Part shown: one piece after another, positions 56,031 through 63,934 of the stretch | Layout: the number at the start of each line of letters is the position of its first letter | How positions within the stretch are numbered: the first letter of the stretch is position 1 | DNA from: an uncultured Halomicronema sp. | GTDB lineage: Bacteria; Cyanobacteriota; Cyanobacteriia; Phormidesmidales; Phormidesmidaceae | Direction: 5' to 3' | Assembly (NCBI GenBank): GCA_937899725.1 | Contig: CALCCA010000016.1 | Span: 54,470-118,469, forward strand | DNA: 64,000 bases | Translations under genes and position numbers: made by a program | The notes under the pieces: model-generated | Told to the model about the DNA's origin: nothing | Databases searched by the model: none | What the model saw: the letters and a program-made list of their open reading frames with translations, nothing else

Positions 56031-58178
56031 TTGGCTAGACTGCAGTCAAAAGCTTTCAATCGTCAAGTCTACGTGTTGCTTCGAGATCTAGCCTTACGTA
56101 ATCGGTACCGCAGCGGTCGACAAAACTTGCTGCGGGATTTTTACATTCCTTGTCTGGAGCGATCGCTCACCTACTATCGGGCGGTCGGGTTCTTTTCGAG
56201 CAGCTCGCTGGCCTTAGCCGCTCAGGGGCTAACGACGTTTATCAAAGCCGGCGGGCGGATGCGATTGGTCGCGTCGCCGCACCTGTCAAAGGGAGATATT
56301 GAGGCAATCGAATCAGGGCTACGTCGCCGAGAAGAGGTGATTTCGGATGCACTGACCCGTGAGCTATCCCAACAGTTTGACGGGGTGGTTAGCGATCGCT
56401 TGGCTTGCTTGTCCTGGTTGCTGGCTCACAATCGCTTAGAGATCAAAATCGCGGTCGTGCCGGAACTTTTGCAGGCCGGCATCTATCACGAAAAGCTCGG
56501 AATTTTTATCGATGAAGCCGGCAACCAGGTGGCTTTTGGCGGCTCAGCGAACGAGAGTGATCGGGCTTATCGGCGCAATTTTGAGTGTATTGATGTCTTT
56601 CGATCTTGGTGCGCTGGGGACGATGAGCGGATTGACGAGAAGCTGGCGGATTTTGAAGGACTTTGGCAAAATCAAACGCCCGAGCTGGACGTGTTGGAGT
56701 TTCCTGAAGCGGCGAAGCGTCAGCTGCTGAAGCGCTGCCCCGAGTATCCGCCAACCGGAGAGGAGCAGGAGACGAAGCGCCAGGTTGCCATGCCCACTGG
56801 AGACTATGACCCCGTCTCAAACGGGCCAGTGCTGCCCGAGGCTTTAGTGCTACGAAATTATCAGCAGCAGGCGATCGCCAATTGGTTTGCCAACCAGGGG
56901 CGCGGCACGCTGAAGATGGCGACGGGCAGCGGCAAGACCATCACGGCATTAGCCGTAGCGGCGGCGCTATACCAGAAAATTGAGCTGCAAGCCTTAGTGG
57001 TGGTGTGTCCCTATCGGCACCTGGTACAGCAGTGGGCGCGGGAATGTGAAAAGTTTGGGCTCAGGCCAGTTCTCGCTTTTGATCGGGTGCAATCTTGGCA
57101 AAGTGAGCTGTCGCGGCAGCTCTATACGCTGCGGAGCGATCGCCACGCTTTTGTCGCAGTTATCACCACTAACGCCACGCTCATGGGGACAGCCCTGCAA
57201 TCTCAACTGCCGTACTTTCCCGAAAAGACGCTGATCATCGGGGATGAAGCGCATAATTTTGGGTCCCCTAAACTGGCTGCCAGCTTGCCCCACACCATTG
57301 GCTTACGACTAGCCCTGTCGGCTACGCCGGAACGCTACTTCGACGACATTGGCACTCAACTTCTGCTCGATTACTTTGGCCCGGTGCTCCAGCCCGAATT
57401 TACCCTGTCAGAGGCCTTGCAGGCAGGTGCTCTGGTGCGCTATCGCTACTATCCGCTGCTGGTAGAGCTAACGGAAGCAGAAGCGCAGCGCTATCGCGAA
57501 CTGACGACCAAAATTGGTCAGGCGCTCTCCATTGATGACGATACCGAATCGAATTCAGCCCTATCGGCGCTCTCTATGCGGCGGGCGAAGCTCATTGCCA
57601 ATGCGGCGCACAAGCTGACGGCGCTGCGATCGCTGATGCAGCAACGGCTTCATACGACCCACACGCTGTTCTACTGTGGCGATGGCAAGGTTGAAGAGGC
57701 AGTCTCTTCAGAAACTATGCGTCAGGTGGATGCGGTGACGGCGTTGCTTGGCAAGGAGTTGGGCTATCGCGTCAATACCTACACTGCCAACACGGCTTTG
57801 GTAGAGCGAGAAATGCTGCGCCAGCAGTTTGAGTCGGGAGAGTTGCAGGGACTCGTCGCCATTCGCTGTTTGGATGAAGGCGTCGACATTCCCGCCACAC
57901 GGACAGCCGTCATTCTCGCTAGCAGCCACAATCCCCGCCAGTTTATTCAGCGACGAGGCCGAGTGCTGCGTCCTGCCCCTGGTAAGGAACGGGCCGAAAT
58001 TTTTGACATGATCGTATTGCCTCCTGATTTGGAACGAAAAACGCTGGATGCGGAGCGATCGCTCTTGCGAAAAGAACTTCAGCGCTTTCTGGAATTTGCC
58101 GATTTAGCAGATAACGGTGGCGAGGCCCGCATCCAACTGCTCGACTTGCAAAAGCGCTATGGCCTATTGGATATGTGA
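56031..58178 (+). CDS. PLD-type nuclease-helicase, phosphorothioation-system restriction type
   Basis: 715 residues. Residues about 30-220 form a phospholipase-D/HKD-like nuclease domain (YHEKLGIFIDEAGN about 151-164, FGGSANESDR). Residues about 275-660 are an SF2 helicase: Walker A KMATGSGKTI (about 297), DEAH in IIGDEAHNF (about 405), SAT-type LSATPER, and motif VI QFIQRRGRVLRP. This layout is that of the DNA-phosphorothioation-dependent restriction proteins (family knowledge, cyanobacterial dnd loci). Start is TTG at 56031: no ATG lies near. Starts 66 bases after glmS. Defence role is inferred from the dndD neighbour. Confidence 0.82.
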   Translation: MARLQSKAFNRQVYVLLRDLALRNRYRSGRQNLLRDFYIPCLERSLTYYRAVGFFSSSSLALAAQGLTTFIKAGGRMRLVASPHLSKGDIEAIESGLRRREEVISDALTRELSQQFDGVVSDRLACLSWLLAHNRLEIKIAVVPELLQAGIYHEKLGIFIDEAGNQVAFGGSANESDRAYRRNFECIDVFRSWCAGDDERIDEKLADFEGLWQNQTPELDVLEFPEAAKRQLLKRCPEYPPTGEEQETKRQVAMPTGDYDPVSNGPVLPEALVLRNYQQQAIANWFANQGRGTLKMATGSGKTITALAVAAALYQKIELQALVVVCPYRHLVQQWARECEKFGLRPVLAFDRVQSWQSELSRQLYTLRSDRHAFVAVITTNATLMGTALQSQLPYFPEKTLIIGDEAHNFGSPKLAASLPHTIGLRLALSATPERYFDDIGTQLLLDYFGPVLQPEFTLSEALQAGALVRYRYYPLLVELTEAEAQRYRELTTKIGQALSIDDDTESNSALSALSMRRAKLIANAAHKLTALRSLMQQRLHTTHTLFYCGDGKVEEAVSSETMRQVDAVTALLGKELGYRVNTYTANTALVEREMLRQQFESGELQGLVAIRCLDEGVDIPATRTAVILASSHNPRQFIQRRGRVLRPAPGKERAEIFDMIVLPPDLERKTLDAERSLLRKELQRFLEFADLADNGGEARIQLLDLQKRYGLLDM

Positions 58179-58189
58179 GATTCTCCGGT

Positions 58190-58894
58190 TTATTCCGAGT
58201 CAGGATCGAGCCCCATCTCTCTCAGTCGCGTTGCTAAGCGATCGGCTCTTTGCTGCGCCTGTGCTGCCTGCTGTTGTGCCGTTTGTGCCGCTTCTGTCGG
58301 AGTCGGAGCGAGCAATCCTGCAGGCGTAAAAAATCGCAGCTGCGACTCGTGAATTCCTAAATAAAGATCTAATTGTCGGCTCCACAACCGCCCAGCATCG
58401 TTCGGTTCGATAGGCTGATATGCTCCCGCCATTAAGACAAATCCGACGAACTCTTGAGTGTCAGGATCAACCCAAAAGTATTCTGGGGTCCGAAAGATAT
58501 CCTGATAGATCTGCTTTTTGGTTGTGCGATCTTCTCGGGCGGTACTGTCGGACAAGACCTCAACAATGACGTTCGGATACTTGCCGCCTTCTTGCCACAC
58601 GACCCAACTTTTCCGGGGACGGCGTTCGGTATCCAACACCACAAAAAAGTCTGGCCCTCTGAAATCTTGGGACTTGATCTGTTTGGGGCTGAAGTAGATG
58701 GTCAGGTTGCCAGACGTGTAGAAGTCTTGTCGATCTTGCCAGAGCCATTCCAGACTGGTGATCAGCGCCAGCATTTGTCGCAGATGAAGATCTGTTTCCA
58801 AGGTCGGTTCATCACTGTATAAGTCGCCGGGGGGAACGACAATTTCTGCTGACTCAGCGGCAGCCAATGATCGCTTGTCCTTTGCAGTCACCAT
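58190..58894 (-). CDS. Uma2-family restriction endonuclease-like protein
   Basis: 234 residues from ATG at 58894; an in-frame TTG lies three codons earlier. PD-(D/E)XK nuclease fold of the Uma2 family, which is greatly expanded in cyanobacteria: GPDFFVVLDTE, PNVIVEVLSDSTAREDRTTK (E-x-L-S..K core), YFWVDPDTQEFVGFVL. C-terminal coiled coil AAQTAQQQAAQAQQRADR (about 200-225). Function unknown; copies are often near mobile or defence genes. Opposite strand to the surrounding dnd-type genes, so probably an insertion into the cluster. Confidence 0.85.
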   Translation of the reverse strand: MVTAKDKRSLAAAESAEIVVPPGDLYSDEPTLETDLHLRQMLALITSLEWLWQDRQDFYTSGNLTIYFSPKQIKSQDFRGPDFFVVLDTERRPRKSWVVWQEGGKYPNVIVEVLSDSTAREDRTTKKQIYQDIFRTPEYFWVDPDTQEFVGFVLMAGAYQPIEPNDAGRLWSRQLDLYLGIHESQLRFFTPAGLLAPTPTEAAQTAQQQAAQAQQRADRLATRLREMGLDPDSE

Positions 58895-58995
58895 GGCGAA
58901 CAAGTATCCATTCTGACAAGATAAATCTATTCTAAGCTAATTGCGATCGCAGACATTTTGGCCACAATGAACAGCAGATAGAGGTCACCAGCAGC

Positions 58996-59166
58996 ATGAG
59001 TGAGCTAACGGCAAAAGATGTGCAAGCCCCCATTGAGACAGCTTCGCCAGAGGTGCAGCGTATTATTCAGCAAGTTTTGGAAATTGAAAAAGATCGGCTT
59101 GATCGCAACGATCGCGGCCTCGTGAATGCCGACATCTTGCAGATTGTGAAGGCCGCAGTGCAATGA
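58996..59166 (+). CDS. Small protein coupled to dndD
   Basis: 56 residues starting MSELTAKDVQAPIE, helical: SPEVQRIIQQVLEIEKDR and NADILQIVKAAVQ. It has no family name known to me. Its stop overlaps the dndD start (ATGA at 59163-59166), giving translational coupling, and it occupies the slot where dndC or another core gene would be expected. Small dnd-locus proteins with a similar EIEKDRL-type helix may exist; this is an impression. Possible DNA-binding or regulatory partner of DndD. Confidence 0.65.
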   Translation: MSELTAKDVQAPIETASPEVQRIIQQVLEIEKDRLDRNDRGLVNADILQIVKAAVQ

Positions 59167-61235
59167 AGCTGTTGGGCTTGAAACTCTACAATTTTCGCCC
59201 CTTTTGTGGGGAGCATGCGCTGACGTTTGCGAAGACGCGCGATCGCAACATTACCGTCATTCACGGCAACAACGGCTCAGGCAAAACAGCCTTGCTAAAC
59301 GCCTTTACTTGGGCGCTATACGAACGCTTTACCGCAGCCCTGGCTTCACCGGAGCAATTGGTTAATCGACGGGCGCTAGCGGCAGCGGCTGCACAAGAAC
59401 GGGTGGACTGCTGGGTCGAAGTCGCCTTTGACCATGACGGTAAGCACTATCGGGTACGGCGATCGTGTCAGGCCTATAAGCAAGGCGAAGCGGTGGTTCA
59501 AACTGCTAGCGACGTGACGATGCAGTTTGTCGGCGATGATGGCCGCTGGTCAACGCTGCCAACGGCTAAAAATCCCGATGATGTGATTGGCCGCATGTTG
59601 CCCAAAAGCCTGCACCAGTATTTTTTCTTTGACGGGGAACGGATTGAGCAGCTTGTGCGGACAGACAACCGGGCAGAAATTGCTGAAGCGACCCAAAAGC
59701 TGCTAGGGGTCAAAGTGCTGGACAATGCCATCAAACATTTGAACCTTGCCCGCAAAACGCTAGAAGATGAATACGCCAGCGTGGGCGACGCGGAAACCAA
59801 AAGTCTGCTGGCGGCGCGCCGGGAGCAGGAAACCACACGGGAAGCTTTGGAAACCCGACAGGAAGAAATCGATCGCGAGCTAGACCATCACGCCACCCTA
59901 AAGCAGGAAACCAGTCGAAAGCTACGGGAATCAGGAGAGTTTGAATCCTTACAACGCCGCCGCGACCAGCTGGAAGAGCAGGAAAAGGAACTCCGCGATC
60001 GCCTACAAGATGCCAAGCAAATCCTCAAGCGAGCGATCTCAAACCGGGGCTATACGGTGTTTTTGCCGTCAGTGGTGGAGAAATTTCGGGCGATCGTGCG
60101 AGACCAGGAAGATAAAGGACAGCTGCCCGCAGACGTGAAGCCCAAATTTGTGCAGGAATTGCTAGAGATGCAGCGCTGCATTTGCGGCATGGAGCTGCAC
60201 CCCGGCACGGCTCATCGGGCCGCAGTAGAAGCGTGGCTGCAAAAATCAGGACTGGCGGATGTACAGTCCACCGTTTATCGCCTGGAGGGTTGGGTCGATG
60301 AGCAGGCTGATCAGGAGACAGACTTTTGGCGAGAGGTCGATCAAGAGCAGGTCACCATCAACCACTGCAAGCAAAAGCTGTCGCAGATTGAAATCGATCT
60401 CGAAGATATTCGTGACCAGCTGCGGGCTAGCCCCCGTGAGGAGGTGCGCCAGCTACAGGAACGGTTGGATGAGATCGATCGCACCACCGAACGTCTGATC
60501 ATGGAGAAAGGCGCCAATCAAGAGCGCATCGGCAGACTCAGCCATGAGCTTACGCAGCTTCGCAAGCAGGTGCGCGATCGCCGCCAAAACCAAAGCAGAC
60601 AAAAGCTCGCGCTGAAACGGATGGAGGCGGCCCAAGACGCGAGCGATCGCCTGAAGGAACTGAAGCAAAATCAGGACATTCTGTTCCGTCAGGAACTGCA
60701 GGAAACCCTGAGTAACCTCTATGGCGAAATCTCGTTTAAGGCCTACATTCCCCGCATCAGTGACAAATATGAGCTGAACTTGGTCGAGCGAGTCGGCAAC
60801 CAGGAGCTGCTAGTCGGTGCCTCCACCGGAGAAAACCAGATTCTGAGCCTGTCGTTTATCGGCAGCGTGGTGGAGCGCATTCGTCAGTGGAGCCAAGACA
60901 AGCTCGTGATGGGACCCGACAGCAGCACCTTTCCCCTCGTGATGGATTCGCCCTTTGGCAGTTTAGATGAGATTTATCGACGGCAGGTGGCGAAGCTGTT
61001 GCCCGAGCTAGCCGATCAGCTCATGGTGATGGCAAGCAAAACCCAGTGGCGCGGCGAGGTTGAAGAAGAAATGCGCGATCGCATCGGACGAGAATATGTG
61101 CTGATCTACAATTCACCGAAGGATGAGGTGCAGACAGACTCGATACCCATTGGCGGTGAGACGTATCCGCTGATTCGGCAAAGCCCCGACGAGTTTGAAT
61201 TCACTGAGGTTGTGGAGGTGCGTCGGCATGGCTGA
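59163..61235 (+). CDS. dndD: DndD, SMC/Rad50-like ATPase of DNA phosphorothioation
   Basis: 690 residues. Walker A IHGNNGSGKTALLNAF (about 33-48), long coiled coils (about 190-315 and 375-520) with a hinge cysteine motif RCICGMELHPG (about 337-347), signature-like ASTGENQILSLSFIGS (about 553-568), and Walker B LVMDSPFGSLDE (about 590-601) followed by VMASKTQW. DndD supplies ATPase activity to the DndCDE complex that replaces a non-bridging phosphate oxygen by sulfur. Typical length 650-700. The stop overlaps the start of mntA. dndC and dndE are not in the window. Confidence 0.9.
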   Translation: MKLLGLKLYNFRPFCGEHALTFAKTRDRNITVIHGNNGSGKTALLNAFTWALYERFTAALASPEQLVNRRALAAAAAQERVDCWVEVAFDHDGKHYRVRRSCQAYKQGEAVVQTASDVTMQFVGDDGRWSTLPTAKNPDDVIGRMLPKSLHQYFFFDGERIEQLVRTDNRAEIAEATQKLLGVKVLDNAIKHLNLARKTLEDEYASVGDAETKSLLAARREQETTREALETRQEEIDRELDHHATLKQETSRKLRESGEFESLQRRRDQLEEQEKELRDRLQDAKQILKRAISNRGYTVFLPSVVEKFRAIVRDQEDKGQLPADVKPKFVQELLEMQRCICGMELHPGTAHRAAVEAWLQKSGLADVQSTVYRLEGWVDEQADQETDFWREVDQEQVTINHCKQKLSQIEIDLEDIRDQLRASPREEVRQLQERLDEIDRTTERLIMEKGANQERIGRLSHELTQLRKQVRDRRQNQSRQKLALKRMEAAQDASDRLKELKQNQDILFRQELQETLSNLYGEISFKAYIPRISDKYELNLVERVGNQELLVGASTGENQILSLSFIGSVVERIRQWSQDKLVMGPDSSTFPLVMDSPFGSLDEIYRRQVAKLLPELADQLMVMASKTQWRGEVEEEMRDRIGREYVLIYNSPKDEVQTDSIPIGGETYPLIRQSPDEFEFTEVVEVRRHG

Positions 61236-61518
61236 GGTCAAGATTCCCATTTCAAAGTCAGACTTGATGGACTTTTGCCAGCGCCACCACATTCGCAAAC
61301 TGGCAATTTTTGGTTCTGCTTTGCGAGATGATTTTGGCCCCGACAGCGATGTCGATTTTTTAGTGGAATTTTATCCAGAACACATTCCCGGCCTGATCCG
61401 ACTAGCCGGGATGGAATTAGAGTTGTCTAACTTGATTCAATGTAAAGCTGATCTACGCACGTCCAAAGATTTGAGCCGATATTTTAGGGATAAGGTTTTA
61501 CAAATAGCGGTGGTGTAA
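61228..61518 (+). CDS. mntA: MntA-type minimal nucleotidyltransferase (antitoxin)
   Basis: 96 residues from ATG 61228, overlapping the dndD end by 8 bases. Nucleotidyltransferase signature FGSALRDDFGPDSDVDFLVE (about residues 24-43) with both catalytic Asp. MntA antitoxins AMPylate and thereby silence the paired HEPN ribonuclease HepT (known for the family). Followed directly by the hepT-like gene. Coupled to dndD, so toxin-antitoxin expression is tied to the defence operon. Confidence 0.88.
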   Translation: MAEVKIPISKSDLMDFCQRHHIRKLAIFGSALRDDFGPDSDVDFLVEFYPEHIPGLIRLAGMELELSNLIQCKADLRTSKDLSRYFRDKVLQIAVV

Positions 61519-61519
61519 T

Positions 61520-61860
61520 ATGACGCAACCGGATGATGAGTCGCGATTGAGGCACATGTGGATGCCGCCAAGCAGGCTCAATTTTTTATGGCAGGGCGAA
61601 CACAGAGAGCACTAGATACTGACTCGATGTTGTTGTTGGCAGTTTTAAAGGCGATTGAGATAGTAGGAGAAGCGGCCTCTAAAATTAGCAGAGCACGCCA
61701 GTCAGCAATCTCGCAAATTCCTTGGCCACAAATCATGAGGATGCGAAACCGACTGACCCATACATATTTCGATATTGATACGGATATTCTCTGGCAGACG
61801 GTTATCGAAGATTTGCCGCCTTTGATAAAAGAATTGGAAGATGTTGTGTCGCGCGGTTGA
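61520..61860 (+). pseudogene. hepT: HepT-type HEPN toxin, frameshifted near its start
   Basis: The main frame (GTG 61558 onward: DAAKQAQFFMAGRTQ, AIEIVGEAASKIS) is a DUF86/HEPN protein with the RNase motif RNRLTHTYFD (R-x4-H-x-Y) near the C-terminus. The expected N-terminus, MTQPDDESRLRHM, is in another frame from ATG 61520, one base off (TGGATGCC where TGGGATGCC would be expected, about 61559-61563). So either one base was lost, or translation begins at GTG 61558, giving a 100-residue shorter protein that lacks the first helix. ATG 61520 starts 1 base after the mntA stop, consistent with an operon. Confidence 0.8.
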
Positions 61861-61886
61861 GTTCAGCAAACTTAACAGGAATAACA

Positions 61887-61976
61887 ATGACAGATAGTCG
61901 AATTCGGATTGTGAAGGATAAGGCGGAACCGGTGATGGCACTGCGGGATGGCAGTGATGTGAACCCCTTAATTTGA
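61887..61976 (+). pseudogene. Truncated duplicate of the dpt4 start
   Basis: 29 residues, preceded by CAGGA. The segment RIRIVKDKAEPVMALR resembles RVYVSEDKAELVRNLR of the intact dpt4-like protein 130 bases downstream (8 of 16 positions identical, others similar). It stops after DGSDVNPLI. Interpreted as the remains of a duplicated first exon-like 5' end; a genuine short peptide is also possible. Confidence 0.5.
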
Positions 61977-62020
61977 AATTCTGGTTGTAAGATTAACGGT
62001 GATTTTTAACTGTTTGAATT

Positions 62021-62473
62021 ATGGCGATCACGCGAGTTTACGTTTCAGAAGACAAGGCCGAATTGGTCAGAAACTTGCGGGCCATGCCAGGCAACACGGG
62101 GCCGTTTCGCACCTATGCCGACGTTGTAACATTTGCCGCCGTCGTGGGCTTTAACGGCTCACGAAAAGTACCGTTAGATAGCTACTCTCGAAAGGAACCT
62201 GATCCAGTGCCTCAAGAACAATTTCGCAATGCTGGCATTATTGGCCTAGTGGCACTGGCAGATGCTCAAGATCCGGCAATTTTGAGAGATGACGATGACA
62301 GCGATCGCCGTCGGGTCGAGATTTTTCAAGAGTACGTGAATGGCGGGCTAGAAATTTTGGCAGCGGCACTCAGCGGTACGGTGGATTACGCTGAACAGTT
62401 GTTGCTGATGCTGAAGTTGCAGAAGGAAACGGGGCAGGGTGATCGTGAGTTTGACTTATCTCGTTTTCTGTAG
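62021..62473 (+). CDS. DNA phosphorothioation-associated protein 4 (Dpt4)
   Basis: 150 residues. Start MAITRVYVSEDKAELVRNL; ARxR-type pattern RTYADVVTFAAVVGFNGSRKV (about 32-52), EYVNGGLEILAAALSG and DYAEQLLLML follow. Matches the dnd-associated family called Dpt protein 4, found beside dndD and dndC in cyanobacteria; molecular role unknown, possibly DNA-end or complex binding. No membrane segments. Last intact dnd-type gene before the IS. Confidence 0.85.
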   Translation: MAITRVYVSEDKAELVRNLRAMPGNTGPFRTYADVVTFAAVVGFNGSRKVPLDSYSRKEPDPVPQEQFRNAGIIGLVALADAQDPAILRDDDDSDRRRVEIFQEYVNGGLEILAAALSGTVDYAEQLLLMLKLQKETGQGDREFDLSRFL

Positions 62474-62516
62474 CGTTGTAGAGAACCCTATCCTGTATGG
62501 ATAACTTTGCGTACCC

Positions 62517-62630
62517 CTACAACGCTTCTGCTAAATGTCGTTCAATTTGCCAGAGCTGATCTGCCGTCAGCCAACGCTTGTCTACCTGAAATAGATCAAC
62601 AATGTGCCGATCCGAGTCGATGTTTCTTAG
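62517..62630 (-). pseudogene. C-terminal fragment of a minus-strand gene cut by a mobile element
   Basis: Minus-strand reading frame ending at 62517: LRNIDSDRHIVDLFQVDKRW and LTADQLWQIERHLAEAL, stop TAG. It looks like a genuine protein end (balanced composition, no stops) but starts abruptly at the TAGGACTTACGCA sequence (62632-62644). I cannot name the family. Convergent with dpt4, 43 bases apart. Confidence 0.5.
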
Positions 62631-62631
62631 A

Positions 62632-62647
62632 TAGGACTTACGCAGAA
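62632..62647. mobile_element. Tip of an older insertion sequence
   Basis: TAGGACTTACGCA followed by AGAA looks like a terminal repeat of the kind found at ends of cyanobacterial IS elements. It continues on the far side of the IS5-type element: 63935-64000 read on the minus strand gives KHGLLDHYLCQQLKHPSLKM and, if joined, ASA and a stop right at the repeat. Thus the IS5-type element seems inserted 16 bases inside an older IS. Older-IS identity is tentative. Confidence 0.45.
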
Positions 62648-63934
62648 GGGCACCTCGAAGAATAGTTTATAGCAGTCTTAATGTGAGATCATGATGCTGT
62701 TGAACATCAGTTAGTCAGAGATATGGGTCAGCCCGGATTCTGGGATTTGGAAGCCCGGCAACAGAAGTTGGAGCAGAAGAAAGACTTTTTAAGTCGTCTC
62801 AATCGTTTGGTGCCTTGGGAGACCTTTCGTCCTGTGCTCGAGGAAATCCGTGTTAAACCGCGCAAAAGTCAGGCCGGTCGAAAGCCCCTGGATGTGCTGT
62901 TGCTCTTCAAGATGTTGGTCCTGCAAAAGCTCTACACCATCAGTGATGAGGATTTGGAATATCAAGTCAACGACCGTTTGTCGTTCATGCAATTTCTGGA
63001 CTTGGGCTTAGAGGACCGGGTTCCCGATGCGACCACGGTGTGGCTGTTCCGCGACCAATTACAGAAGCAGGGTCTGGCTGAAGAACTCTTTGAGACCTTT
63101 GCCAGCTACCTGCAAGCCTCCGGTTATCAGGCTCAGGATGGCCAAATTATCGATGCCACCTTAATTCCAGTGCCCAAGCAGCGCAATCGCAAGGACGAAA
63201 ACAAGCAAGTCAAACAAGGCCAAGTGCCCGAGGCATGGCAACAGCAGCCTCATAAGCTGTCCCAAAAAGATGTCGATGCGCGTTGGACTAAGAAGGGCGG
63301 CGTGTCCTACTACGGCTACAAGAATCACATCAGTAGTGATGTGCGCTTTGGCTTTATTCGTCAGTTTGTAGTCACCGATGCCTCGGTTCACGATTCCCAA
63401 GTCTTGGGGCACCTGCTGGACCTCGAGAATCCCGATGACCGGGTTTGTGCCGATAGCGCCTATCGCTCGGAGGAGATTGTTGAAGTCTTAGAACTGATGG
63501 GCTTTGAGCCACCGATTAACGAACGAGCTTATCGGAACCGTCCCTTGAGCGAAGCTCAAAAAGCGGCTAACCGAGAGCGCTCTCGGACCCGCGCCAAGGT
63601 AGAGCATGTCTTTGGCTGTTGGGTGATGGCATTAGGGGGGAAACTTGTCCGAACCATTGGCTTGGCCCATGCCCAGACGAACCTGACATTGAAGAACTTG
63701 GTCTACAACTTAAAGCGGTTCGTCTTTTGGCAAAGTCAGCCCACCCACTCAGAGATGGCAGGATAATCCGCTCTTGAACCAGTTCATTCCCGCCATGCCA
63801 AGCAGAATTTCAGGGCTGGTCTCGATTTTCAATCGTTGACTCAGGGTTTCAGGACTGGTCTCTGCAACTGGGGAATGGTTGCTGGTCTCATATGAGACTT
63901 GATACCGACAAAAATGCTATTTTTCGAAGTGCCC
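62648..63934 (+). mobile_element. IS5-type insertion sequence, 1287 bp
   Basis: Inverted ends GGGCACCTCGAAGAATAG (62648-62665) and the complement of GGGCACTTCGAAAAATAG (63917-63934) match at 16 of 18 positions. The 4-base direct repeat AGAA flanks both sides (62644-62647 and 63935-63938), a target duplication. Holds one transposase gene, 62723-63766. Length and one-gene layout fit the IS5 family. Confidence 0.88.
62723..63766 (+). CDS. IS5-family transposase
   Basis: 347 residues, intact. DDE motifs: first Asp in IIDATLIPVPKQ (about 142), second in CADSAYRSEE (about 242), Glu in RAKVEHVFG (about 293) with the Tyr-(2)-Arg-like signature region before it (ANRERSRTR). N-terminus MGQPGFWDLEARQQKLEQKK is typical of the IS5 group. 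Complete gene and good ends indicate a recently active element. Confidence 0.95.
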   Translation: MGQPGFWDLEARQQKLEQKKDFLSRLNRLVPWETFRPVLEEIRVKPRKSQAGRKPLDVLLLFKMLVLQKLYTISDEDLEYQVNDRLSFMQFLDLGLEDRVPDATTVWLFRDQLQKQGLAEELFETFASYLQASGYQAQDGQIIDATLIPVPKQRNRKDENKQVKQGQVPEAWQQQPHKLSQKDVDARWTKKGGVSYYGYKNHISSDVRFGFIRQFVVTDASVHDSQVLGHLLDLENPDDRVCADSAYRSEEIVEVLELMGFEPPINERAYRNRPLSEAQKAANRERSRTRAKVEHVFGCWVMALGGKLVRTIGLAHAQTNLTLKNLVYNLKRFVFWQSQPTHSEMAG

